Below, piece by piece: positions 29,893 to 37,412 of a stretch of DNA of 64,000 bases. Source of the stretch: Myxococcales bacterium. Its GTDB lineage: Bacteria > Myxococcota_A > Polyangia > Haliangiales > Haliangiaceae. The stretch spans positions 62,001-126,000 of the forward strand of contig JAQBQE010000059.1 in the NCBI GenBank assembly GCA_028287135.1, in the 5' to 3' direction. Under the pieces are notes generated by a model. That model saw nothing but the letters and a program-made list of their open reading frames with translations. It searched no databases and was not told the DNA's origin. Made by a program: the position numbers and the translations under genes. Positions within the stretch are counted from its first letter, which is position 1. The number at the start of each line of letters is the position of its first letter.

Positions 29893-30453
29893 ATGGCGCG
29901 CCGCACTCCAGCTCAGTTCTCCGCGTTGCGGTCGCGCCGCGAGCACGCCCAGGCCAACCGGCTGCTCACCCGGATGTTTCGCGAGCACGGTGCGCGCAGT
30001 GCGCTGGTCCGGCTGCACGAAGGGCTGATCGAGTCGCTCTACCTCGAGGCACTCGACATCTGGCTCGCGGCCCACGAGTTGCCCAACCGCTACCGCAATG
30101 CGTTCGGCCCGGGCGATCCAGTCGGCCGGCGCAACCTGTGGCCGAGCATCCAGCTGAACCTCGCGCTCGCACCCGGATCCTCACGCCCGCGCGCGCGGTT
30201 CGTTCGCGACCGCGAGGATCGGATCTGGGTCGCCCACTCGGGAACGCTCGGCGGTCGACAGGCCGGTGTCTCGCGCACCGGTTTCCTCGAGCTGCTCGGT
30301 GGAGCGCAGCGCGTGACGATCGATGACACCACCGAGGAGCTCGTGATCCTCGGGACGTTCGCCGAGCCCGCGAGCCTGCTGTCCCAGCTCGCCCGGATCA
30401 CGCACTCGGCGAGCCAGTACCGCGACGCGCTCGCCGCCGGCCTCAGCCAGTGA
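29893..30453 (+). CDS. Conserved hypothetical protein, possible nucleic-acid-related domain
   Basis: A 186-residue soluble protein (start MARRTPAQF; an ATG 19 codons upstream is less likely because it overlaps the divergent promoter region). An N-terminal helical part (REHAQANRLLTRMFREHGARSALVRLHEGLIESLYLEALDIW) is followed by a beta-rich segment RDREDRIWVAHSGTLGGRQAGVSRTGFLE. The pattern W-V-A-H-S-G-x-x-G-G-R-x-G faintly recalls a small domain found at the end of some restriction-type proteins, but I cannot confirm that. It converges on the nucleotidyltransferase gene with an 11-base overlap of the 3' ends, so antisense effects on expression are possible. Confidence 0.66.
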   Translation: MARRTPAQFSALRSRREHAQANRLLTRMFREHGARSALVRLHEGLIESLYLEALDIWLAAHELPNRYRNAFGPGDPVGRRNLWPSIQLNLALAPGSSRPRARFVRDREDRIWVAHSGTLGGRQAGVSRTGFLELLGGAQRVTIDDTTEELVILGTFAEPASLLSQLARITHSASQYRDALAAGLSQ

Positions 30454-31057
30454 CCTGATCGACGAGCGCCTCGAGCGCCTCGAGCGGTGCGCCGGGGGCG
30501 AGCGCGCGCTCGAACGCCGCGAACACCGTCGGCGCGTCCACCGCGAGCGCCGCGAACGCCTCCTTGGGGCCTCGGTACCATTCGCCGCGTAGCGCGTAGT
30601 GATCCTCGAGCAGCTGGTACAGGAGCCAGTGGTAGCGGTAGTGCGCCTCGATGTCGCCGCGCCGGATGCGCGCCAGCATCTTGCGCGCCCACACCCGACG
30701 CATGCGCTGCTCAGTCTCGACCAGCACGGGCGGTCCCTGCCGCTCGAGGGTGGCGAGCCGTTCGAACAACGGCCCGGCGAGCTGCCGTTGGTCGAGCAGC
30801 ACGCGCCCACCACACAGCTTCAGCATCTCGGCATCGGGTGTCGCGGTCGCGATCGCGGTGGGGTACACGAAGCCATCGAGGTAGAGGCCGTTCCACAGCC
30901 GGGCGTCGCGGGTCGTCTCGGCGACGTCGGCAAACGTCGCGACGTCGATGTCGCTCTCGGGCGTCTCGGTGCCACGCGCCCGCGAGCCATAGAGGATGAC
31001 GGTGTGCACGCCAGGCACCCGCTGGAGCTCCTTGATCAACGCGGCGTCGAGATCCAT
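30443..31057 (-). CDS. Nucleotidyltransferase domain protein
   Basis: A 204-residue protein with an N-terminal pol-beta-type nucleotidyltransferase domain. The signature GSRARGTETPESDIDV near residue 25 supplies the glycine-serine and the two metal-binding aspartates; the family transfers a nucleotide to a protein, RNA or small molecule. The C-terminal 110 residues are helical (RIRRGDIEAHYRYHWLLYQLLEDHYALRGEWYRGPKEAFAAL), as in kanamycin-nucleotidyltransferase-like enzymes, and probably form the substrate-binding bundle. No HEPN partner gene is adjacent, so an MNT-HEPN toxin-antitoxin pair is not supported. The 3' end overlaps the convergent gene by 11 bases. Target unknown. Confidence 0.85.
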   Translation of the reverse strand: MDLDAALIKELQRVPGVHTVILYGSRARGTETPESDIDVATFADVAETTRDARLWNGLYLDGFVYPTAIATATPDAEMLKLCGGRVLLDQRQLAGPLFERLATLERQGPPVLVETEQRMRRVWARKMLARIRRGDIEAHYRYHWLLYQLLEDHYALRGEWYRGPKEAFAALAVDAPTVFAAFERALAPGAPLEALEALVDQVTG

Positions 31058-31093
31058 GCCCGACCGTAACGTCGATCCGCCGGTGACCCACGT

Positions 31094-31247
31094 CTACAGG
31101 ATCGGGTTCCACAGCTCCTTGATCTTGGTTGCCCTGGTCGTCGACCTCCTGCCCGGCCATCGGCCGCGTCGCGATCTGCTTGCCGGTCGTGATCTGCGTG
31201 CACAGAAAACAGGTCGGTGGGTACCGGCAGGCGTCGGCGGTCGCCAT
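31094..31247 (-). pseudogene. Remnant of a pyridoxamine-5'-phosphate-oxidase-like (general stress protein 26) gene
   Basis: Two in-order pieces of one short FMN-binding-type protein. From the ATG at 31247 the frame gives CFLCTQITTGKQIATRPMAG and then QEVDDQGN, the core beta hairpin of general-stress-protein PNPOx families (compare R-P-M-A-T-Q-E-V-D). At about 31125 the match moves to a second frame giving TKIKELWNPIL and a stop; in intact proteins that A-K-I-x-E-L-W-N-P helix lies some 45 residues further on. So an internal deletion with a frame change has removed the middle, and the C-terminal part is missing. Confidence 0.55.
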
Positions 31248-31347
31248 CCAAAGGGGCCAGTTGACCCGAGGTAGCCGGCCACTCGAGTTGATCGACCTCG
31301 TGATTCCGAGAGCTTACCGTGGCATGGGGCGTGCGAGAGAACCCGGC

Positions 31348-32574
31348 ATGCGCCTGCCACTCGTCCTTCTGTTCGCTCACCTCGCTGCCGCCTGCGCCCC
31401 CGAGGACGACGGCTCCTCGGACGTCGTGTCCAAGGACGACGAGGACGGCGAGGAGTACGACGGGTTTGCGCCCAAGGCCGACAGCAACAACGGGCTTGGC
31501 GGGCCGCTCGCGTTCGGTGCCGCCTGCACGCCGGGACCGCGGGTCACGCTCGCCGCGGTCGGCGACGTCCTGCTCCACAAGCCGCTCCAGACCCAGGCGA
31601 TGTCGCAACCGCAGCGGTTCCGGTCGCTGTGGTCACCGGTCGCCGATCTGCTCGCGCGTGCCGACATCGCGTACGCCAACCACGAAGGCCCGTCCGCGCA
31701 CGGCACCAACGCTTCGGGCCGGACCGTGACCGATCCGGGCTTCGTGTTCGACGGCATCGTCTACGGCAGCTACCCGCAGTTCAACTACCACCGTAACCTC
31801 GCCGCGGACCTCGTCACCACCGGCTTCGACGTGGTGTCCACCGCGAACAACCACGCGATGGATCGCCGCGCGCTCGGCGCCGATCGCACGATCGAGGCGC
31901 TCGAGGCAGCGCACTTACCGTTCACCGGCACCAAGCGGCAGGACGGCAGCGGCTCGTGGTCGACCACGACCGAGGCCAACGGGATCCGGCTCGCCTGGAT
32001 CGCCTGCACGTTCAGCACGAACGGCATCCCCGATCCCAAGGGCCAGGTCCTCGGCTGCTGGACCGACGAGGCCGAGATCCACGACCTGATCCGCGAGGCG
32101 CGGACGCAGGTCGATGCCGTCATCATCACGCCGCACTGGGGCGAGGAGTACACGGCGAACCCGTCTCGCGCGCAGCGCGACCTTGGCCACCGGTTCCTCG
32201 ACGCCGGCGCGACGCTCGTGCTCGGCTCGCACCCGCACGTGCTGCAGCCGTGGGAGAAGTACCGGACGACCGATGGTCGCGAGACCTTCGCGATCTACTC
32301 GCTCGGCAACTTCGTCTCGGGCCAGGCGCAGGTCGCCCGGCGCTCGACGATCCTGCTGTACATCGGACTGACCAAGACCTCGACGGGCGTGAAGGTCAAC
32401 GGCGTCCGCTACATGCCGCTCATCATGAACACTCGCAATGGCGTGCGTGCTGTCGAATCGATCGACCGCGCGGGCGGCAACGTCGACGCTCGCCGGATCA
32501 TCACGAACATGTTCGGCACCACCAACCTGCTGTCCCCGACGGCGCCGCTGACCACGTCCGATGCGTGCCCGTAG
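31348..32574 (+). CDS. CapA-family metallophosphatase-like lipoprotein
   Basis: A 408-residue exported protein of the CapA/PgsA (poly-gamma-glutamate) superfamily. The signal peptide ends in a lipobox AAAC, followed by an acidic spacer (DDGSSDVVSKDDEDGEEYDGF). The domain (about 70-330) keeps the family's metal-site motifs: AVGDVLLH at its start, ANHEGP, STANNHAMDR, VIITPHWGEEYT and GSHPHVLQPWE. This fold is calcineurin-like; known members help make capsule or surface polyglutamate, but a general surface hydrolase is equally possible. Its ATG (GAGAGA upstream) is chosen over one eight codons earlier for the better signal peptide. The stop overlaps the next start by 14 bases, so the two lipoproteins are probably made together. 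Confidence 0.88.
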   Translation: MRLPLVLLFAHLAAACAPEDDGSSDVVSKDDEDGEEYDGFAPKADSNNGLGGPLAFGAACTPGPRVTLAAVGDVLLHKPLQTQAMSQPQRFRSLWSPVADLLARADIAYANHEGPSAHGTNASGRTVTDPGFVFDGIVYGSYPQFNYHRNLAADLVTTGFDVVSTANNHAMDRRALGADRTIEALEAAHLPFTGTKRQDGSGSWSTTTEANGIRLAWIACTFSTNGIPDPKGQVLGCWTDEAEIHDLIREARTQVDAVIITPHWGEEYTANPSRAQRDLGHRFLDAGATLVLGSHPHVLQPWEKYRTTDGRETFAIYSLGNFVSGQAQVARRSTILLYIGLTKTSTGVKVNGVRYMPLIMNTRNGVRAVESIDRAGGNVDARRIITNMFGTTNLLSPTAPLTTSDACP

Positions 32575-33673
32575 CTCCGTCGCTCTCGCGCTGATCGTCC
32601 TCGCCAGCTGTTCGGAGCCGGATCCTGGCGCGCCGGCCGCGGATGCCGCCGACGAGTCGCCGAGCGTCGCGTTCGTCGAGCCCGGCGCCGGAACGCCCGT
32701 CGCCAACCCGGTCACGTTCACGATCGCCGCGCACCATGTCGACGAGGTCGAGGTGTTCGCCGACGAGACCTTCAGCCTCGGTCCCGCCTGGAATCCGACC
32801 GAGCGCGATCAGCTGACCTATCGGTTCGCGCAGACCGGCATCCCTCGTGCGCTCCACGTCGTGGGTCGCGTCGGCGGCATCGAGGTCGCGCGCGCCGAGC
32901 TGTCGCTGACGGTGGCCCCGGACTCGTGCGAGCAGCGGTTCTTCGTTCACGAGTTCGACAAGCGCAACAGCGATCCGACGGGAACGATCGACCTGTTCTC
33001 CCTCCGCGAGGAATCGCTCGCTGCGATCGAGCACGAGGTCGAGACGCTGCAGGCGTGTGGCGCCGGGTTGACGCTCGGCAACATGATGTCGCTGCTGCTC
33101 TACGAGGGCGGGTTCCGGGTCGCCGCGTTCAACACCCGGTGCTCCGAGAACAGCTACAACCGCACGACGTCGAACTGCGATGCAGTCGCCGAGGCGCTGT
33201 ACAGCTACCAGTTCGGGATCGGAGGCATCCACACCTCGAACTTCCACCCGTGCAAGGGCGGGGCGTACACACAGGGCATGCGGCAGCGGTTTCTGGCCAG
33301 CGCGATGGAGGCCGGATTTCCGGTCGATGCGAGCCTGGTGACGCCTGCGCTGGCGACCCGGTTCGCGACGGTGTGCCCGACCAAGACGCCGACCGCCGTC
33401 GACTACTACCTGCTCGGTGCCCATGACGTGTTCTCGATCCCGCGCAACACCAGCGGCAACCACCTCGCCGCGCACGCCACGTTCCCGCTGTTCGCGCCGA
33501 AGGCATCGGTCGCCTTGACGTTCGGCGAGCTCGCCGGCGCCTGCGCTTCGATCACGAACGACCGCGATGCGATCCGGCGGTTCGGCGGCGGTGACGCCAG
33601 CTACGGACAGACCGCGAAGCAGGACGAGATCATGAGCTACTACAAGGCCTACAAGGCCGCGAACTGCCCGTGA
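32561..33673 (+). CDS. Secreted Cys-containing lipoprotein, unknown
   Basis: A 370-residue protein beginning inside the end of the CapA-like gene (14-base overlap). The signal peptide ends in lipobox LASC (Cys17). A small Ig-like beta domain follows (about 35-115: PSVAFVEPGAGTPVANPVTFTIAA...VGRVGGIEVARAELSLTV), then a larger region with six or more cysteines (EQRFFVHEFDKRNSDPTGTIDL, FNTRCSENSYNRTTSNCDAVAE, NFHPCKGGAYTQGM). The cysteines suggest disulfides outside the cytoplasm. I do not recognise the large domain. The overlap suggests a shared job with the CapA-like protein on the cell surface. Confidence 0.78.
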   Translation: MRARSSVALALIVLASCSEPDPGAPAADAADESPSVAFVEPGAGTPVANPVTFTIAAHHVDEVEVFADETFSLGPAWNPTERDQLTYRFAQTGIPRALHVVGRVGGIEVARAELSLTVAPDSCEQRFFVHEFDKRNSDPTGTIDLFSLREESLAAIEHEVETLQACGAGLTLGNMMSLLLYEGGFRVAAFNTRCSENSYNRTTSNCDAVAEALYSYQFGIGGIHTSNFHPCKGGAYTQGMRQRFLASAMEAGFPVDASLVTPALATRFATVCPTKTPTAVDYYLLGAHDVFSIPRNTSGNHLAAHATFPLFAPKASVALTFGELAGACASITNDRDAIRRFGGGDASYGQTAKQDEIMSYYKAYKAANCP

Positions 33674-33889
33674 CCGACGTACGCTCGTAGCTACGATGCA
33701 TCCGCGGGCTTCGTCGACGAGCTGTTCGGATGCACGACGTCCCTCGAGTTCTGGTTCCATCCGCCCGACGTCGTCGTGTCGATGCTGGTCGCGGCGGGCT
33801 TTGCGATCGAAGCACGTCTCGATCGCGAGCCCCACCCCGGCGTCGAGCACCCGAGCCGTCGCACGTACCTGCTGGCACGCCGCGGCTGA
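33674..33889 (+). pseudogene. 3' remnant of a SAM-dependent methyltransferase gene
   Basis: Directly after the stop of the preceding lipoprotein, and in the same frame, 71 codons encode the end of a class I methyltransferase: VDELFGCTTSLEFWFHPPDV, then VSMLVAAGFAIEARLDREP and HPSRRTYLLARRG before TGA. The combination of a V-x-x-L-x-A-A-G-F-x-I-E-x-R helix-strand and the final Y-P-S-R-R-x-Y-L-L-A-R-R pattern is typical of the C-terminus of these enzymes. The SAM-binding part and a start codon are absent, so it is a truncated remnant. Confidence 0.65.
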
Positions 33890-33896
33890 GTCGCTG

Positions 33897-34706
33897 CTAT
33901 GGGCGGGCGCCGCGGACCGGGACGTGGACCCAGCCGTCGAGTGGGTGCTCGGTGAGGTTCGTGTGATGGAGCGAGGAGAGCTTGCCGAGGTCGCCGCCGA
34001 GACGCTCGGTCTCGTAGTACTTCGTCGACCAGTCGCCCGAGTACACCCGGACCCGATCGGCGGTCCGATCGAACACATGGGTCCAGGTGCCCTTCGACCA
34101 GGTGGCCGGGATGTCGACCTCGAGCTGGTAGGTCCGCGCGTCGGGGTGTCGCTTCATCCCGAGCTCGAGCAGCTTCGCGACCTCGGTGCCGATCAGCTCG
34201 CCTTGCTCGATCAGGGGCGAGGTCATCACCTGGAGCCGTGCGCGGAACACGCTGACCTTGCCGGGGACCACACCGGCATCGATCCGCACGAGATCACCGT
34301 CGCGGGTGATCACCGGGTTCGCGTAGCGATCGGCGATCCGCTGGTTCAGATACGCAAGGCCATCCTCCTTGTAGCTGAGCCAGCCGGTCAGGCAGGTCGT
34401 CGCATGCCACATCAGATCTGTGCGTTGCTTCGGCGTGGCCGGGAACGCGCCGTCGACCAGGGACTTCGTGATGCATGGGTCCACGATCGCCGGATCGGTC
34501 GGCGTCAGCTCCGCGCGGCCGAGCACGGTCGAACCTGCGATCACCTCGGCGCGAAGCCCGGCGAGCTGCTCGGGCGAGAGGCTGTGCGCCGGCGGGGCCG
34601 CGTCCTTCGGCTCGGCGGCCACCGGCTCGGCCTCGGGTTGCCGCTTCCTGATCGTGCACCCGAGCACGCTCGTGCAGATCACGATCACCGACACCGCCCT
34701 GTTCAT
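33897..34706 (-). CDS. Lipoprotein of unknown function
   Basis: A 269-residue exported protein with a short signal peptide ending in a lipobox VLGC (Cys17) and a Pro/Ala/Glu-rich linker. The rest is a soluble domain without recognised homology. Features are a single Cys pair (VDPCITKS and WHATTCLTGWLSYKEDG), a segment of alternating hydrophobic and charged residues (TYQLEVDIPATWSKGTWTHVFDRTADRVRV) that reads as beta strands, and a basic C-terminus. It is divergent from the next gene by about 50 bases and its 3' end nearly abuts the methyltransferase remnant. Likely in the periplasm or outer membrane. Confidence 0.75.
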   Translation of the reverse strand: MNRAVSVIVICTSVLGCTIRKRQPEAEPVAAEPKDAAPPAHSLSPEQLAGLRAEVIAGSTVLGRAELTPTDPAIVDPCITKSLVDGAFPATPKQRTDLMWHATTCLTGWLSYKEDGLAYLNQRIADRYANPVITRDGDLVRIDAGVVPGKVSVFRARLQVMTSPLIEQGELIGTEVAKLLELGMKRHPDARTYQLEVDIPATWSKGTWTHVFDRTADRVRVYSGDWSTKYYETERLGGDLGKLSSLHHTNLTEHPLDGWVHVPVRGARP

Positions 34707-34757
34707 GCTGCCTAGTATGCCGGCAGTCGGCTCGCGATCGGTCACTGACTCGTCGCG

Positions 34758-35429
34758 ATGAATGCTACGAACCGGGTCCTGATGTCGCACCAGCCGATCG
34801 GATCCATCGCCTCGCTCAACGCCTCGCTGACGATCGTCGTGTTCGATGCCCGGACCGCGACCGACTGGGTACCGACCAAGCCGGCGGCGACCAAGGCGCA
34901 GTTCACCGGCCACCCGGCCGAGGTCATGCGCGGGCTCAGCAAGGGCGAAGAGGTGTGCGCGGTCGACGTCGGTGCGAGTGGCGGGTTCGCGTTCGAGCTC
35001 GAAGGCACGTCGGGGCGGCTCGAGGCGTACCGGCTCGCCGACGGAACGCTCGCGCTGGTCGCGCCGCCCCGCGCATGGTGGATCGATCCCGCGCACCATG
35101 GCGACCACATCGACGAGGTCGATGCGCTGTTCGCCGAGTCGCTCAGCACGGGTGTCGACGACGCCACCGAGGCGGGAGCCCTCGAGCTGTCGTCCGGCAA
35201 GCTCGCGGCGGTCTACCTGTGGATGAAGAAGGTCGGCGCCGCGCGCGACCTCGCGGCCACGGTGCCGAGCGGCGGCGCCCTCGAATTCGGCGACGGCTAC
35301 GGCGACGGCACGAGCGGGCTGATCGTCGACCTCGGCCCCGGCAGCTATCAGCTCCGCCGCGGTGAGCTCGCGGCGCCGTGGGATGCCGACCAGTCGCTGG
35401 TCACCATGTATCTCGTGCGCGAGAACTAG
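34758..35429 (+). CDS. Hypothetical soluble protein (DUF-like, beta-rich)
   Basis: A 223-residue protein with no signal peptide. It reads as a mostly beta protein: VLMSHQPIGSIASLNASLTIVVFD, then VCAVDVGASGGFAFELEG, GRLEAYRLADGTLALVAPPRAWWIDPAHHGD and, at the end, LIVDLGPGSYQLRRGELAAPWD. The G-D-G-Y-G-D-G-T-S stretch and the repeated acidic residues give a low pI. No catalytic motif or known family is recognised. ATG start shortly after the divergent lipoprotein gene; 45 bases before the peroxiredoxin gene. Cytoplasmic by default. Confidence 0.66.
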   Translation: MNATNRVLMSHQPIGSIASLNASLTIVVFDARTATDWVPTKPAATKAQFTGHPAEVMRGLSKGEEVCAVDVGASGGFAFELEGTSGRLEAYRLADGTLALVAPPRAWWIDPAHHGDHIDEVDALFAESLSTGVDDATEAGALELSSGKLAAVYLWMKKVGAARDLAATVPSGGALEFGDGYGDGTSGLIVDLGPGSYQLRRGELAAPWDADQSLVTMYLVREN

Positions 35430-35474
35430 CTTCCGTCCATTTTCGTTCGCGAGAATCCGGCTAGGGTGAGCCCA

Positions 35475-36203
35475 ATGCCCATGAAGAACGTCGAAGGCCA
35501 GCGGATTCCGGACGTCACGTTTCGCACCCGTGACGACGCGAAATGGAAGAACGTGTCGACCACCGAGGTGTTTTCCGGCAAGCGCGTCATCGTGTTCGCG
35601 CTACCCGGAGCGTTCACGCCGACCTGCTCGAGCGCGCACCTGCCGCGCTACAAGGAGCTGATGCCGCAGTTCCAGGCCAAGGGTGTCGACTCGATCGTGT
35701 GTCTCTCCGTCAACGATGCATTCGTGATGGACGAGTGGTCATCCAGGCAGGGCGCGGACGGCATCACGTTCCTGCCCGACGGCAACGGCGAGTTCACAGA
35801 GAAGCTCGGAATGCTCGTCGACAAGTCGAACCTCGGCTTCGGCAAGCGGTCGTGGCGCTACTCGATGTTGGTCAACGACGGTGTGATCGAGAAGATGTTC
35901 ATCGAGCCCGACAAGGAAGGCGACCCGTTCGAGGTCTCCGATGCGGACACGATGCTGAAGTTCCTCGACCCCACGGCGAAGCCGCCGCGCGATGTCCTGC
36001 TGTTCACCAAGCCCGGCTGCAGCTTCTGCGTGAAAGCCAAGCAGCTGCTCGGCGCCAAGGGCTGGGCGTACGAGGAAGTTCCGTCGTCGCCTCGCAGCCT
36101 GCGCGCCGTCAGTGGCAAGGCGTCGACGCCGCAGGTGTTCGTCGATGGCAAGCATATCGGCGGCGCTGACGAGCTCGAGCGCTACCTCGCGACCGCGTCC
36201 TGA
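35475..36203 (+). CDS. Peroxiredoxin 5-glutaredoxin hybrid (PGdx)
   Basis: A 242-residue fusion that reduces peroxides with glutathione directly. The N-terminal Prx5-type domain (about 1-160) has the peroxidatic Cys51 in PGAFTPTCSSAHLP and the Arg-bearing FGKRSWRYSMLV. The C-terminal glutaredoxin (about 170-242) has the active site CSFC (Cys182, Cys185) in TKPGCSFCVKAKQLL and the cis-proline STPQVFVDGKHIGG. Hybrids of this form are known from Haemophilus and other gamma-proteobacteria, where the glutaredoxin part recycles the peroxiredoxin. The ATG at 35475 is chosen over an in-frame GTG three codons upstream because GGGTGAG is well placed before it. Confidence 0.94.
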   Translation: MPMKNVEGQRIPDVTFRTRDDAKWKNVSTTEVFSGKRVIVFALPGAFTPTCSSAHLPRYKELMPQFQAKGVDSIVCLSVNDAFVMDEWSSRQGADGITFLPDGNGEFTEKLGMLVDKSNLGFGKRSWRYSMLVNDGVIEKMFIEPDKEGDPFEVSDADTMLKFLDPTAKPPRDVLLFTKPGCSFCVKAKQLLGAKGWAYEEVPSSPRSLRAVSGKASTPQVFVDGKHIGGADELERYLATAS

Positions 36204-36244
36204 CGCAGCGACGCAGCTAGTTCCGGCGCGCCGGCGGCTGTGGG

Positions 36245-37235
36245 CTAGTCCGTGTCTCCGTCGGTGTGGCCCTCGTCGAGCGAGCGCCGCATCGTCCGCG
36301 CATTGGCGAATCCGAGCCGCGATGCGACGACCGGCTCTGCCAGCCCGGCGCGAACCAGCTCGATCCGGCGGCGCTGCCGCACCCGGCTCAGCACTTCACG
36401 AAACGTGGTGCTCGCGTCCGCAAGGTGACGCTGCAGGCTGCGTCCGGTCATCCCCATCGATTCCGCGATCGCGACCGCACTGACATCGGCCACCGTTGAG
36501 GCGCGCCTCGATCGCTCGCACCGTCATCGCCACGACGTTGACGCCACCGACGTTTTCGAGCTGCGTGCGCGCCTGCGTCAGCAAGAACTCGAACAGCTGC
36601 GGATCGGCACTGGCAATGCGGTGCTCGATGACATCGCTGGTCACCGCGAAGCCCGAGTCCGCACCCTGGAACCCGACGTTGCACGCGAGCCGGGCCGCGA
36701 CCTCCGCGGCATGGTCCGGACGTGAGTGGGCGAACCACGCGCGCTCGAGGGGAAGCGACGTTCCGAGCACGCTGGCGAACGCCTTGGCGATGAACGCGAT
36801 CGTGTATTCGTTGAGCTGCGGGCCGAGCGCGTCACGCAGCCCGCCGTACGCGAAGTGGACCTCGCAGCCGCGCTCGTCGGCGATGTACCGCAGGTCGTTC
36901 AACGGATTGAGCAACGGTGACAGCTCGCAGAGCGCCGATAACCCGTGGCGCACGCTGGGGGCGGCGCGCACCACGAACTCGATCAGGCCGTAGGAGCCGC
37001 GCGGGATCCGGTCCGCGAGGTCGAGGCCGAGCAGGGGAGCGTGAAGACGGAGGGCGATGTCGTCGAGGAACGCCTGGAGCTTCGCGAGGGGAGCGGTGAC
37101 CTGGCCGGTGGCCGCCTCCTCCGGGATGCCGTGCTGGCGCAGCAGCCCGACGACGTCGATGTCTCGGCCCTCGCACATCGTCACGAGCGTCGGAATCGGT
37201 CGAAACGTGAACAGGATCGTGGTCGGCGCAGACAT
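36245..37235 (-). pseudogene. AraC-family transcriptional regulator, frameshifted
   Basis: A probable AraC regulator broken by one frameshift near 36495. The first frame (start 37235) gives about 248 normal residues with an Arabinose_bd-type ligand domain (RIPRGSYGLIEFVVRAAPSVRHGLSAL...FAYGG). After IEARLNGG it becomes arginine/cysteine-rich junk. The -1/+1 frame from about 36493 continues as VAIAESMGMTGRSLQRHLADASTTFREVLSRVRQRRRIELVRAG, which is the AraC helix-turn-helix pair, and ends at 36245. Either a sequencing error or a recent mutation. If read through, it would be about 330 residues. It is divergent from the PHB depolymerase gene (177-base gap), so it may have regulated that operon. 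Confidence 0.72.
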
Positions 37236-37412
37236 CGGAACCGCGTCGAGTCTATCAAGCCTGCCGTGACGGCTGCGACGCGGGCAGAATGCGGTGCAGC
37301 GTAAACCGGAAGAGATCGGCAAGACCGCTTGGTATTCTCGTAGCTTGCGAGTGCTGCATTGCACAAATCTCGGCGGCGAGGCATGTTCGGCGCTCCCCCT
37401 ACCGAGGACCCG

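Noticed and set aside
30443..31057. MNT-HEPN toxin-antitoxin pair
   Set aside because: The neighbour lacks an R-x4-6-H HEPN motif and is on the other strand, so a pair is not supported.
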